From Microbacteriaceae bacterium VKM Ac-2854 (lineage in GTDB: Bacteria; Actinomycetota; Actinomycetes; Actinomycetales; Microbacteriaceae), in contig JABMLH010000004.1 of assembly GCA_013205085.1 (NCBI GenBank), forward strand, positions 363,248 through 427,247: a DNA stretch of 64,000 nucleotides. The letters are read 5' to 3'. Both the position numbers and the translations under genes were made by a program. Every line of letters starts with the position of its first letter. Within the stretch, counting starts at the first letter, position 1. Below are positions 52,917-61,850 of the stretch, one piece after another. The notes under the pieces were generated by a model. The model made no database searches, was not told the origin of the DNA, and worked only from the letters and a program-made list of their open reading frames with translations.

Positions 52917-53996
52917 ATGCCCTGCCCGCGACACTTTCTGCACGGCGCGAGTCTCGCCGCGATCCTCGCCCTGAGCGTCGCCGGCTGCAGCACGGCCGCC
53001 GCCCCGCCCACCCCGACCGGTCACGGGTTCATCGAGGGCGCCGTCGAGGCCACCGAGCCGCAGCTGCATCTGGCCGCGATCGACGTCGACGGCGCGCTGA
53101 CCCTGCTCGACCTGATCGAGGGCGACTCCGCCGTGATCGCCGAGCTCGGCGAGGTCGACGCCGCGAGCACCGACGGCCGCTTCGTCTTCGCCGCTCGCGA
53201 CGGCGCGCTCACCGTCGTCGACACCGGCGCCTGGACGGTGCCGCACGGCGACCACTCGCACTACTACCTCGCCGAGCCGCGCGTCGTAGGCACCGTGGCG
53301 GGCGACGGCACGCCAGGCGTCACCCCCGGCTCGGCGATCACCGCGGTGCGGTTCGACGACGAGACCGTGCTGCTGGACACGGCGGCGCTGGGCGACGGCA
53401 CGCTCGTCGAGACCCGCGAACACCGATCCGACCTCGCCGCGGCGATCGGCGACCGACCGCTGCTCGCCGCCGACGGATTCGTCGGCGACACCGTCTGCAC
53501 CGAGCCCGCCGGCACGATCAGCACCGTCGTCGGCACCGTGATCGGCTGCGCGGAAGGCGCGCTGCTCGCCACCGAGGACGCACCGCTCGAACTGATCCCC
53601 TACCCCGCCGCCGGCCGCGCGACAAGCTTCGAGGCCCGAAAGGATCGCCCGACCGTCGCCGCCTTGGTCGACGGAGGCGTCTGGTTGCTGGACACCCGCG
53701 AGCGCAGCTGGACCGTGCTCGCGACCGAGCCGCTGGCGCAGGTCGTCGCCGTGGACGACGCCGCCGAACGCGTCGTCGCCCTCTCCATCGACGGACGCGT
53801 GCTGACGCTCGACCCCGCAACGGGCGCGACCCTCGCCAGCACGGAACCGCTCGGCTCCGGCACCCTGACGGTCGACGCGAACCGCGCCTACCTCAACGCC
53901 GCCGCTGCCGTCTCCGAAATCGACTACCGGGACTCGGTGCGCATCGCCCGCAGCTTCGACCTCGACGCGGCCTTCCTCCTGGAGACCGGACGATGA
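52917..53996 (+). CDS. aztD: Zinc metallochaperone AztD, copy 1 (lipoprotein)
   Basis: A 359-residue beta-propeller lipoprotein: signal peptide with lipobox SVAGC (Cys near residue 23) and blade repeats. Near residue 107 it has PHGDHSHYY, a histidine-rich motif of AztD that binds zinc. It passes zinc to AztC outside the membrane. GAAAGG lies five bases before ATG 52917. Its stop overlaps the aztC start (ATGA). A second, longer AztD follows aztC. Confidence 0.88.
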   Translation: MPCPRHFLHGASLAAILALSVAGCSTAAAPPTPTGHGFIEGAVEATEPQLHLAAIDVDGALTLLDLIEGDSAVIAELGEVDAASTDGRFVFAARDGALTVVDTGAWTVPHGDHSHYYLAEPRVVGTVAGDGTPGVTPGSAITAVRFDDETVLLDTAALGDGTLVETREHRSDLAAAIGDRPLLAADGFVGDTVCTEPAGTISTVVGTVIGCAEGALLATEDAPLELIPYPAAGRATSFEARKDRPTVAALVDGGVWLLDTRERSWTVLATEPLAQVVAVDDAAERVVALSIDGRVLTLDPATGATLASTEPLGSGTLTVDANRAYLNAAAAVSEIDYRDSVRIARSFDLDAAFLLETGR

Positions 53997-54892
53997 GGCG
54001 CGCGCTCGTCCTGGCGCTGGCCGCGGCTCTCACCCTGGCCGGCTGCGCCGCGCCCGCCGCCGACGACCGCCCGCTCGTTGTGGTGACCACCAACATCCTC
54101 GGCGACGTCGTCAGCGAGCTGGTCGGCGACGAGGCCGAGGTGCTCACGCTGATGCCGCCGAACGCCGATCCGCACTCCTTCGAGATCTCGGCGCAGGAGG
54201 CGGCCCGGATCGAGGATGCGGTGCTGACCGTCGCGAACGGGCTCGGCCTGGAGGAGGGGCTGGCGCAGCACATCGAACGCGGCCCGGTCGTCGAGGCCGG
54301 CGCGTTCATCGACCCGATCGACTACGCCGACGGTGGGGACGGCGGCGTCGACCCGCACCTCTGGACCGATCCGCAGCGGATGCGCGAGGTCGCCGCCGGG
54401 ATCGCCGCCGAATTGCAGGCCGTGCTGCCCGCCTCGGCCGCGGTGATCGCGGCGAACGCGGCCGCGTACGACGCGGAGCTGGCCGAACTCGACACCGAGT
54501 TAGCGGCCACGTTCGCGGTCATCCCGGAGCAGCGTCGCGCCCTGGTCACCAACCACCACGTCTTCGGCTACCTCGCCGATCGCTACGGCTTCGAGGTCGT
54601 CGGTGCGATCGTGCCCGGCGGATCCACGCTGGCCGCCCCCAGCGCCGCCGACCTCGATGAGCTGGCCACGGCCATCCGCTCGGCCGGCGTGCCCGCGATC
54701 TTCGCGGACTCGTCCCAGCCCGACCGGCTCGCGCAGGCGCTCGCCGAAGAGGCCGGCGTCGACGTGGCGGTCGTCGCGCTGTTCACCGAGTCGCTCAGCG
54801 AACCCGGCAGCGGCGCCGACACCTACCTCCGGATGATGCGCGCGAATGCCGGCCGGATCACGGCCGCCCTCGCCGGCCCCACCGACCGATGA
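53993..54892 (+). CDS. aztC: Zinc-binding lipoprotein of the Azt transporter
   Basis: A 299-residue cluster A-I metal-binding protein (ZnuA/TroA fold). Lipobox LTLAGC with Cys18. Likely zinc ligands: His61 (ADPHSFE), His122 (VDPHLW), His188 (TNHHVFGY) and Asp239 (FADSSQP). It lacks the long His-rich loop of ZnuA, as AztC does, which is why it works with AztD. ATG overlaps the AztD stop; GGAG eight bases upstream. Confidence 0.93.
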   Translation: MRRALVLALAAALTLAGCAAPAADDRPLVVVTTNILGDVVSELVGDEAEVLTLMPPNADPHSFEISAQEAARIEDAVLTVANGLGLEEGLAQHIERGPVVEAGAFIDPIDYADGGDGGVDPHLWTDPQRMREVAAGIAAELQAVLPASAAVIAANAAAYDAELAELDTELAATFAVIPEQRRALVTNHHVFGYLADRYGFEVVGAIVPGGSTLAAPSAADLDELATAIRSAGVPAIFADSSQPDRLAQALAEEAGVDVAVVALFTESLSEPGSGADTYLRMMRANAGRITAALAGPTDR

Positions 54893-54918
54893 CCACCACC
54901 GCCCAGAAAGGCACCCTG

Positions 54919-56088
54919 ATGAAGAAACCCCTCGCCCTGGCGGCATTGCTCGCCGCCTCCGCCCTCACCCTCACCGCGTGCAGCGGCGCGACGGAGGCCG
55001 AGCCCGCCGCATCCGCCGCGCAGACCGCCGCGCTCGAGCCACGCGTCGCCCTCACCTACGACGGTGGCATCCTCGTGCTCGACGGCACCACGCTCGACGT
55101 CGAGGCCGACCTCGCCCTCGCCGGCTTCAACCGGCTGAACGCGGCGGGCGACGACAGCCATGTGCTGGTCTCCACCAGCGACGGCTTCCGCGTGCTGAAC
55201 GCGCAGACGCCCGAACTGACCGATCTCACCTTCGCCGCACCGACGCCGGGCCACGTGGTCAGACACGGCGGCAAGACCATCCTGTTCTCCGACGGCACCG
55301 GCGACACCATCGTCTTCGACACCGACGCCCTGAACGACGACGCCCTGCCGGAGACCACCGTCACGCCGGCCCTCGCCGCCCACCACGGCGTCTCGATCCA
55401 GCTCGAGGACGGCAGCCTGCTGACCACCATCGGCACGAGCGAGGGCCGCACGGGCGTGCGCGCCCTCGACGCCGACGGCACCGAGACCGCGCGCAACGAG
55501 GAGTGCCCCGCTGTGCACGGCGAGGGCACCGTCCAGGGTGAGGTCGCCGTGTTCGGCTGCAGCGACGGCGTGCTGATCTATGACGACGGCAGCTTCACCA
55601 AGGTCCAGGCGGAGGACGCCTACGGCCGCGCCGGCAACATGTACGTCAGCGAGTCCTCACCGATCGCGTTCGCCGATTACAACTCCGATCCCGACGCCGA
55701 GGGCTACACGCTGAGCGAGATCAGTCTTGTCGACACGGTCACCAAGACCGCCCGCGTGATCGATCTGCCCGCCGGCATCGAGTACACCTGGCGCGACGTG
55801 GCGCGCGGACCGAACGACGAAGCGGTGATCCTCGGCACCGACGGCGCGCTGCACCTGCTCGACCCGGAGTCGGGCGAGCTCGGCGCCTCCTTCCCGGTGA
55901 TCGACGCCTGGCAGGGCCCGGCCGAATGGCAGGATGCGTACCCCGCGCTGGTCGTCGTCGGTGACGTCGCCTACGTGACCGACCCCGCCGCCGCCGCGAT
56001 CCACACGGTCGACCTCGCGACCGGCGCCGTGCTCGCCTCCGCCACCCTGCCGGCCGTCCCGAACGAGATCGCGGTCGTAACCCCTTAA
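54919..56088 (+). CDS. aztD: Zinc metallochaperone AztD, copy 2 (lipoprotein)
   Basis: A 389-residue AztD paralogue. Signal peptide MKKPLALAALLAASALTLTACS with lipobox TLTAC (Cys near 21). Propeller blades carry VVRHGGKTILFSDGTGD, LAAHHGVSIQLEDG, CPAVHGEG and FGCSDGV; the paired Cys (ECPAVHG...VFGCSDG) are typical of the family. GAAAGG seven bases before ATG 54919. It lacks the DHSHYY histidine cluster of copy 1, so the two copies may differ in zinc loading. Last gene of the operon; a hairpin repeat follows. Confidence 0.88.
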   Translation: MKKPLALAALLAASALTLTACSGATEAEPAASAAQTAALEPRVALTYDGGILVLDGTTLDVEADLALAGFNRLNAAGDDSHVLVSTSDGFRVLNAQTPELTDLTFAAPTPGHVVRHGGKTILFSDGTGDTIVFDTDALNDDALPETTVTPALAAHHGVSIQLEDGSLLTTIGTSEGRTGVRALDADGTETARNEECPAVHGEGTVQGEVAVFGCSDGVLIYDDGSFTKVQAEDAYGRAGNMYVSESSPIAFADYNSDPDAEGYTLSEISLVDTVTKTARVIDLPAGIEYTWRDVARGPNDEAVILGTDGALHLLDPESGELGASFPVIDAWQGPAEWQDAYPALVVVGDVAYVTDPAAAAIHTVDLATGAVLASATLPAVPNEIAVVTP

Positions 56089-56092
56089 CGGA

Positions 56093-56150
56093 AGGGGGTT
56101 GTCACTCCGTCCCGCTCACGCCAGCGAGCGGGACGGAGTGACAACCCTCT
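56093..56150. repeat. Intergenic hairpin repeat, family 1 copy D
   Basis: Twenty-five-base arms (24 pairs) with the GGGTTGTCACTCCGTCCC core around eight bases, five bases after the second aztD gene and convergent with the antiporter gene. Closest to copy A at 6.74 kb. Confidence 0.85.
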
Positions 56151-56157
56151 GACGACC

Positions 56158-57891
56158 TCAGTGCTCCGCCCGCGGCGGCCGCAGCCGGGTCTCCTCCAGG
56201 TCCAGCATCGCCTGCGCCTGACTCAGGATGCGCGACGGGTAGGCGCCGCGGGCGCGGGCGTCGAGCAGGCGCTCGCGCTCCGCATCCACGATCGCCAGCC
56301 GCAGCAGACGATAGGTGTGGTGCGGCGTGTCCGAGTGGTCATCCTCGTCCGCCTCGTGCGAGCGCTCCCACGACGCTTCGGCCCGCAGGAACGACGCCTG
56401 CCGCGCCCGTTCGACGATGTCCGGATGCACCTCCGGCGCCCCGATCGCTCCGGCCGGCTCGTCGAGGACCGCGAGCCCGGCGAAGCTGATCTCGTCGAGC
56501 AGGGTCGCCAACTCGCGGCGATCCTCCAGCTCGTCCACGCCCTGGATCTTCAGCAAGCGGATCAGCGCGGGCAGCGTGCCGCCCTGCAGCACGAGGGTCA
56601 GCACCGCCACGGTGAACGCGATCAGGATCAACTGCGAGCGGTACGGGATGGACTCGGGCAGCGACTGGGCCGCCGCGAGAGTGACCACGCCGCGCATCCC
56701 GGACCAGCTCAGCACGAGTCCGCCGCGCCAGTCGATGTTCTCGCGGCGCAGCTGCTCCAAGTCCGCCCGCTGGCGACCGTAGATCCGCTCGGCCCGGCGC
56801 ATCCGCGACGCCTCCCACTTGTTGCGCACGGGGGCGCTCCGGTACGCGTCCAGCGCCAACCTCATCTGGTAGGTCGACTTCTCGGCGTGCTGCGCGCGCA
56901 GCCGCAATCCGTAGATCAGGGGGGTCACCCAGAGGAAGCGCACCACGATCAGCGCGACCGTGGCGATCGCGCCGAGCGCGAATGCGGCCGGAACGCTGAG
57001 CACCTCCGGGTCGTCCACGTGCTCGATCAGCGTCTTGATCTCCAGCCCGATCACCAGGAACACGGCGTTCTCCAACAGGAACTGCACCGTGCGCCAGTTG
57101 ATCCGGTCGCTGATGCGCGCCTGAGCCGAGAAGGCGCTCGGACTGGCGTGGCCCGTGTAGAGTCCGGCGACGACCACGGCCAGCACTCCGGACGCGCCCA
57201 GCGCCTCGGTGGGCATAAAAGCTGCGAACGGCACCGCGAAGCTGATGGCGGTGTCGAGCACCGGGTCGTGCAGCTTGCTGCGCACGTACACGGTGACGAA
57301 ACCGGCCGCGAGGCCGAGCGCGACGGCGAGCACCACGGCGTAGATGAAGTCGAGCACCGAGTCCCACGGCGTCAGCGCACCGCCGAGCGCCGCTGCACTG
57401 GCCGAGCGCAGCAATACCAGGGCGGTCGCGTCGTTGACCAGACCCTCGCCCTCGAGCACGGTCAGGATGCGCGGCGGCAGGCCGAGCCGCCGTCCGACGG
57501 AGGTCGCGGCCACCGCATCCGGCGGGCTGATGATCGCGCCCAGGGCGATGGCGGCGGCGAGGTTGAGGTCGGGTAGCAGGGTGAACAGCAGGAAGCCGAC
57601 TCCGACAGCGGTGACCACAACGAGGACGACCGAGAGTGACGTGATCGTGCCGATGTTCCGACGGAAGTCGACCGCCGGCACACTGATCGCCGCGGCGTAG
57701 AGGATCGGTGGCAGCAGGCCGTCGAGAACGAGTTCGTGCGGCAACTCGATCTCGGGCACGCCGGGCAGGTAGGAGATGGACAAGCCGACGATCACGAGGA
57801 TGATCGGGGCCGCGACGCCGAGGCGCCCCGAGAAGTACGCCACCGCCACGATCACCGCTATGCCGAGGACGGCATATATCCCGAGTTCCAC
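56158..57891 (-). CDS. CPA1 family Na+/H+ antiporter
   Basis: A 577-residue protein: about 12 membrane helices (1-410) with SPPDAVAATSV and EGEGLVNDATALVL (ion-binding Asp/Asn motifs of CPA1) and GMRGVVTLAAAQSLP, then a cytosolic 170-residue C-terminal part with a helical SFAGLAVLDEPAG..EV region. Exchanges Na+ or K+ for protons. GTG 57891 start with a weak ribosome site. Stand-alone gene. Confidence 0.9.
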   Translation of the reverse strand: MELGIYAVLGIAVIVAVAYFSGRLGVAAPIILVIVGLSISYLPGVPEIELPHELVLDGLLPPILYAAAISVPAVDFRRNIGTITSLSVVLVVVTAVGVGFLLFTLLPDLNLAAAIALGAIISPPDAVAATSVGRRLGLPPRILTVLEGEGLVNDATALVLLRSASAAALGGALTPWDSVLDFIYAVVLAVALGLAAGFVTVYVRSKLHDPVLDTAISFAVPFAAFMPTEALGASGVLAVVVAGLYTGHASPSAFSAQARISDRINWRTVQFLLENAVFLVIGLEIKTLIEHVDDPEVLSVPAAFALGAIATVALIVVRFLWVTPLIYGLRLRAQHAEKSTYQMRLALDAYRSAPVRNKWEASRMRRAERIYGRQRADLEQLRRENIDWRGGLVLSWSGMRGVVTLAAAQSLPESIPYRSQLILIAFTVAVLTLVLQGGTLPALIRLLKIQGVDELEDRRELATLLDEISFAGLAVLDEPAGAIGAPEVHPDIVERARQASFLRAEASWERSHEADEDDHSDTPHHTYRLLRLAIVDAERERLLDARARGAYPSRILSQAQAMLDLEETRLRPPRAEH

Positions 57892-57925
57892 ATATCGAGG
57901 CTATCGAACGGAGGTTTCCGGCAGG

Positions 57926-58351
57926 CTACACGCGTCGGTTTGCGTCGGCGGCCGCCAACAGCGCCGCCATCGCGTCCGGGAAATCGGCGCTGATCTGCGG
58001 ACCCAGTTCCGGCCCGGCTTCGTCCGCGCCCACACCGTCGATCTCGAGCCGATGCGTCACCACGGTCGCACCGCCGCGCTCCGCGAGGGTGTGCCGGAAC
58101 AGCAGCGTCAACCCATCGAATTCGGTGCGGTCGGCGTACACGGCGGCCTCCTCCAGCTCGACGATCGTGGAGCGGAACGTCGGTTGCCCGACCGGCGTCA
58201 CGTCGATCCGCGAGCCGACCGCGAAGGGGCCGATGAGCTCGAAGACATCGGCTCCGGGGTAGCTCAGCTCGCCGCGGTGCAGCAGCTCGATCGCTCGCCA
58301 CACCTCCCTCCGGCTCAGCGGTGTCGTCGCGGTGTACTCGGTGCTCCACAT
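57926..58351 (-). CDS. SRPBCC family protein
   Basis: A 141-residue START-like protein (MWSTEYTATTPLSRREVWRAIELL ... a final long helix DFPDAMAALLAAADANRRV). GAAAGGA lies seven bases before ATG. A palindrome GTATGC-N7-GCATAC is 20 bp upstream, hinting at regulation by a small repressor not encoded here. Ligand unknown. It diverges from purC. Confidence 0.85.
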   Translation of the reverse strand: MWSTEYTATTPLSRREVWRAIELLHRGELSYPGADVFELIGPFAVGSRIDVTPVGQPTFRSTIVELEEAAVYADRTEFDGLTLLFRHTLAERGGATVVTHRLEIDGVGADEAGPELGPQISADFPDAMAALLAAADANRRV

Positions 58352-58370
58352 GATGCGTCCTTTCGTTTTA

Positions 58371-58389
58371 GTATGCGCGCTTAGCATAC
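58371..58389. promoter_or_regulatory. Operator-like inverted repeat
   Basis: GTATGC-GCGCTTA-GCATAC, perfect six-base arms separated by seven bases, between the divergent SRPBCC (58351) and purC (58446) starts. Of ArsR/PadR/MarR-like form; the binding protein is unknown. Confidence 0.5.
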
Positions 58390-58445
58390 GAAGGAATGGT
58401 GAAGCCGAGCAAGCCTCCTTCCCCGATCCGCGGAAGAATGGCCGG

Positions 58446-59324
58446 GTGACTCGCGACGACAGCCTGACCTTCTCCGACTCCTACGACCTCCCGGGGTGGA
58501 CGCACAGCTACTCCGGCAAAGTCCGTGACCTGTACACCCCCGCCGACGGCAGCGCCGGGCGGATGCTGGTGGTCGCCTCCGATCGGGTCAGCGCCTACGA
58601 CGCCGTGCTGGAGCCGGGCATCCCGCACAAGGGCGAACTGCTCACCGAACTCTCCACCTGGTGGTTCGGCCAGTTGGCGGATGTCCCCAACCACCTCATC
58701 GCCGGCGAGATCCCCGAGGCGGTCGCGGGCCGCGCGATGCTGGTGAAGTCGTTGGAGATGTTCCCGATCGAATGCGTCGTGCGCGGCTACCTCTCCGGCT
58801 CCGGCTGGAAGGAGTACCAGGTGAGCCGATCCGTCTGCGGCGTCGCCCTCCCCGCCGGCCTGCAGAACGGCGATCGGCTGCCCGAGCCCATCTACACACC
58901 GGCGTGGAAGGCCCCGCAGGGTTCGCACGACGAGAACATCACCTTCGAGCGCACCGTCGAACTGGTCGGCTCGGAGACGGCGGAGGCGCTGCGCTCGCTC
59001 TCGCTGCACGTGTACACCGAGGCGGCGGCCATCGCGGAGGCACGCGGCGTCATCCTCGCCGACACCAAGTTCGAGTTCGGTGCCGACCCCGAGACCGGTG
59101 AGATCACGCTCGGCGACGAGGTGCTCACCTCCGATTCGTCCCGCTATTGGGACGCCGCCGCCTACGACGCCGGCATCCGCGACCAGAGCTTCGACAAGCA
59201 GATCGTGCGCGACTGGCTCTCGGCCAACTGGGACATGCAGGGCACCGCGCCCACCCTCCCGTACGAGATCGTCGAGCGCACCGCCGCCCGCTACCGCGAC
59301 CTCATCGAGCGCCTCCTGCCCTGA
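58446..59324 (+). CDS. purC: SAICAR synthase
   Basis: Joins aspartate to CAIR with ATP in purine synthesis. The 292-residue protein has SYSGKVRDLY (ATP loop), ASDRVSAYDAVL, KSLEMFPIECVVRGYLSGSGWKEY and DTKFEFG, PurC hallmarks. GTG 58446 is chosen; the upstream GGAAGAA is a fair ribosome site. It is followed by a hairpin repeat. Confidence 0.95.
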   Translation: MTRDDSLTFSDSYDLPGWTHSYSGKVRDLYTPADGSAGRMLVVASDRVSAYDAVLEPGIPHKGELLTELSTWWFGQLADVPNHLIAGEIPEAVAGRAMLVKSLEMFPIECVVRGYLSGSGWKEYQVSRSVCGVALPAGLQNGDRLPEPIYTPAWKAPQGSHDENITFERTVELVGSETAEALRSLSLHVYTEAAAIAEARGVILADTKFEFGADPETGEITLGDEVLTSDSSRYWDAAAYDAGIRDQSFDKQIVRDWLSANWDMQGTAPTLPYEIVERTAARYRDLIERLLP

Positions 59325-59337
59325 CCCCTGACCTCAC

Positions 59338-59412
59338 CTGCGAGGGACCCCTGCAGCGCGCGAGGGCGCCTCGCCCCGGGGCGCCCTCGCGCGCTGCGCG
59401 GGTCCCTCGCAG
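59338..59412. repeat. Intergenic hairpin repeat, family 4 copy B
   Basis: Outer arms CTGCGAGGGACCC/GGGTCCCTCGCAG and inner arms GCAGCGCGCGAGGGCGCC and complement give an almost continuous stem of over 30 pairs with a small internal CT/GC mismatch. Lies between purC and the MFS gene (both plus strand), just before the MFS promoter. Confidence 0.9.
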
Positions 59413-59431
59413 ATCACGTACGCTCGAGCGG

Positions 59432-60784
59432 GTGAGTGCAACGGTGGACGTCGGGCGGGGGATCTACGACCGGCGGTACCTGCTCACCACTCTCGGCACG
59501 ACGGCGCTGGTGTTCCTCGGCGCGTTCGAGGCCCTCGCCGTCACGACGGTGATGCCGCTGGTCAGCCGCGACCTCGACGGGCGGGAGCTGTACTCCCTCG
59601 CCTTCGCCGCCACGCTCGCAGCGAGCGTGGTCGGCATGGTCGCCGCCGGTGCCTCCGCCGACCGTCGCGGGCCGACCCCGGCGCTCGCGGTCTCCGTCGT
59701 CCTCTTCACGGCCGGGCTCATCCTCGCCGGCACCGCAACCGACATGACGGTGTTCGTCGGCGCCCGTTTCCTGCAGGGTCTCGGCTCCGGAGGGGTGAAC
59801 GTGACCCTCTACGTGCTGGTCGCGCGCGTGTATCCGCCGCAGCTGCATCCGCGGATCTTCGGCGCCTTCGCGGCCGCCTGGGTGGTGCCGTCGATGGTCG
59901 GCCCCTTCGCCGCCGGCCTCGTGGCCGAGACGTTCAGCTGGCACTGGGTCTTCCTCGGCGTGGTCGGCCTGGTCGTGGTCTCGGCGGGCCTCATCGCCCC
60001 CGCACTGCGCGGCCACGCCGTGACCGACCGCGCGCCGTTCGATCGCAGCGCTCTGACCCGCGGCGCTCTCGCGATCGTCGTCGCGCTCGCCGTCGTCGCG
60101 GTGAGTTCGAGCGGTGAGTGGGGCGGATCCGCGTGGCTGGTCGCGCTCCCTGCCGCCGTCATCCTGCTGCTCGCGGTGCGACCGCTGCTTCCGGCCGGCA
60201 CGCTGCTCGCCCGTGGGCCGCTCCCCGCCACGATCCTCCTGCGTGCGAGCGTGGCTGCCGCGTTCTTCGGCACCGAGGTGTACCTGCCCCTGCTGCTGCA
60301 CGATCGCTACGGCCTGCCATCATGGCTCTCGGGTCTGACGCTGATGGCGGGAGCGGTGGCGTGGGCACTCGGATCCGCTCTGCAGGCGCGCGCGACCGAA
60401 CAGCTCGGCAACGGGCCGGCGATGCGGTGGGGCGCCATGTCTCTGTTCGGCGGGGTCGCCGTGGTGCTGCTCACCGTGTTGCTCGCGCCGACGCCCGCGA
60501 TCGCGGCGATCGTCGCGGCGGCGGGCTGGTTCTTCGCCGGCGCCGGGATGGGCATCGTGTACCCGCGGATGAGCTCGCTCACGCTGGCGCTGTCGCCGAC
60601 CGGCCGCGAGGGCTTCAACTCCTCCGCGCTGCAGATCGCCGACTCCGTGGGCGGCGCGACCTCGCTCGCGCTCTCGGGCCTGGTCTTCACCGCGCTCGGC
60701 TTCGCCGCCACGTTCGGCTACGGAGCCCTGATCGCCGCCCTCGCCGTGCTGCTCTCGCTCCGCGTCGCCCGCCTGCTGCGCTGA
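59432..60784 (+). CDS. MFS transporter
   Basis: A 450-residue major facilitator with about 12-14 helices. It has the DHA-type motifs GASADRRGPTPAL (motif A), RFLQGLGSGG (motif B/C region) and GMGIVYPRMSS. Probably a drug or metabolite exporter; substrate unknown. GTG 59432 with TACGCT seven bases upstream and no ribosome site suggests a leaderless mRNA. A longer frame to the left overlaps purC in antisense-like composition and is rejected. Confidence 0.88.
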   Translation: MSATVDVGRGIYDRRYLLTTLGTTALVFLGAFEALAVTTVMPLVSRDLDGRELYSLAFAATLAASVVGMVAAGASADRRGPTPALAVSVVLFTAGLILAGTATDMTVFVGARFLQGLGSGGVNVTLYVLVARVYPPQLHPRIFGAFAAAWVVPSMVGPFAAGLVAETFSWHWVFLGVVGLVVVSAGLIAPALRGHAVTDRAPFDRSALTRGALAIVVALAVVAVSSSGEWGGSAWLVALPAAVILLLAVRPLLPAGTLLARGPLPATILLRASVAAAFFGTEVYLPLLLHDRYGLPSWLSGLTLMAGAVAWALGSALQARATEQLGNGPAMRWGAMSLFGGVAVVLLTVLLAPTPAIAAIVAAAGWFFAGAGMGIVYPRMSSLTLALSPTGREGFNSSALQIADSVGGATSLALSGLVFTALGFAATFGYGALIAALAVLLSLRVARLLR

Positions 60785-60800
60785 GCCCACCCCCACCCCG

Positions 60801-60847
60801 CGCGAAAAGTTGCAGCCCTCGACGGGCGAGGGCTGCAACTTTTCGCG
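60801..60847. repeat. Intergenic hairpin repeat, family 3 copy C
   Basis: Perfect 21-base arms containing GAAAAGTTGCAGCCCTCG, loop ACGGG, between convergent MFS and HAD genes. The strongest of the three family 3 copies. Confidence 0.88.
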
Positions 60848-60860
60848 GTGTGGGGTGGCG

Positions 60861-61850
60861 TCAGGAGTAGAGGGATTCCGGGACGTCGAGGCCGTAGATG
60901 GCGCGGCCGGAGTCCCAGATGGTGGCGCAGGCGGCGCGGAGCAGGTCGAGCTCGCTCGAACCCTCGGCCTCGATGGTCACGGTGTTCCCGTCGAGGCGCA
61001 CCTTCGCCGAGCCGACCACGCGGGTGCCGTTCTTGGTCACCGTGGTGACCGGGTACGGTTCGTGCAGTTCACGCAGATCGCCGAGGATGTAGGTCGGGCG
61101 CGACTTCGCATCGGCCGCGATCAGCTGCTTCGCCCGGTCGATGCCGGTCAACACGAGCGCCGACTCGATCTGCGCGTTGTTGGCGCCGAGGATGTCGGTG
61201 TCGAGCCGGTCGCCGATGAACAGCGGATTCGCGGAGCCGAAGCGCTGCGTCGCCGCGTCGAAGATCGCCCGCTCCGGCTTGCCCGCGACGACGGGCAGCC
61301 GTCCGACCGCGGTGTGCACCGCCGAGACCAGCGTGCCGTTGCCGGGCGCGATGCCGCGAGCGACTGGGATCGTCCAGTCGGTGTTGGTCGCCACCCACGG
61401 GATGCCCGTGTGCAGCGCGAACGCCGCCTCGGCCAGGTGCACCCAGCCCACGTCGGGCGCGAAGCCCTGGATCACCGCGGCGGGTGCGTCCTCCGCGCTG
61501 CGCGTCACCACGAAGCCGGCCTTCTGCACCTCGTCGACCAGGCCGTCACCGCCGATCACCAGGATGCGCGAGCCGGCCGGTACGAGCCCGGCCAGCAGCA
61601 CAACGGCGGCTTGAGGAGAGGTGACGACATCCTCCGCGCGCACGGCCAGGCCGAGTTCGCTCAGGTGACCCGCGACGGACGCATCCGTCCGCGAGGCGTT
61701 ATTGGTGATGTAGCCGACGCGGAGCGACTCAGCGGCGCGGTTCAGGCTCTCGACCGCGAACGGGATCGCATCCGCGCCCTTGTAGACGACCCCGTCGAGG
61801 TCGGCCAGTACGGCGTCGCGACCGCTCAGCGGGGTCACGTCACTCGTCAC
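60861..61850 (-). CDS. HAD-IIA family hydrolase (NagD-like phosphatase)
   Basis: A 329-residue phosphatase. Asp17 and Asp19 of ADLDGVVYKG are the HAD nucleophile pair; NNASRT is motif II; GKPERAIFD and FIGDRLDTDILGANNA are motifs III/IV; a cap domain lies between. It is followed by a C-terminal extension of about 70 residues. GTG 61850 is chosen (GGAG four bases upstream), overlapping the previous gene's stop by 11 bp. The pair corresponds to Rv1691-Rv1692 of mycobacteria, where a similar gene order is found. Confidence 0.9.
   Translation of the reverse strand: MTSDVTPLSGRDAVLADLDGVVYKGADAIPFAVESLNRAAESLRVGYITNNASRTDASVAGHLSELGLAVRAEDVVTSPQAAVVLLAGLVPAGSRILVIGGDGLVDEVQKAGFVVTRSAEDAPAAVIQGFAPDVGWVHLAEAAFALHTGIPWVATNTDWTIPVARGIAPGNGTLVSAVHTAVGRLPVVAGKPERAIFDAATQRFGSANPLFIGDRLDTDILGANNAQIESALVLTGIDRAKQLIAADAKSRPTYILGDLRELHEPYPVTTVTKNGTRVVGSAKVRLDGNTVTIEAEGSSELDLLRAACATIWDSGRAIYGLDVPESLYS

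Noticed and set aside
60797..60850. Insertion sequence ends
   Set aside because: The hairpins have no transposase gene between or beside them and no target duplications that I can see; kept as repeats.
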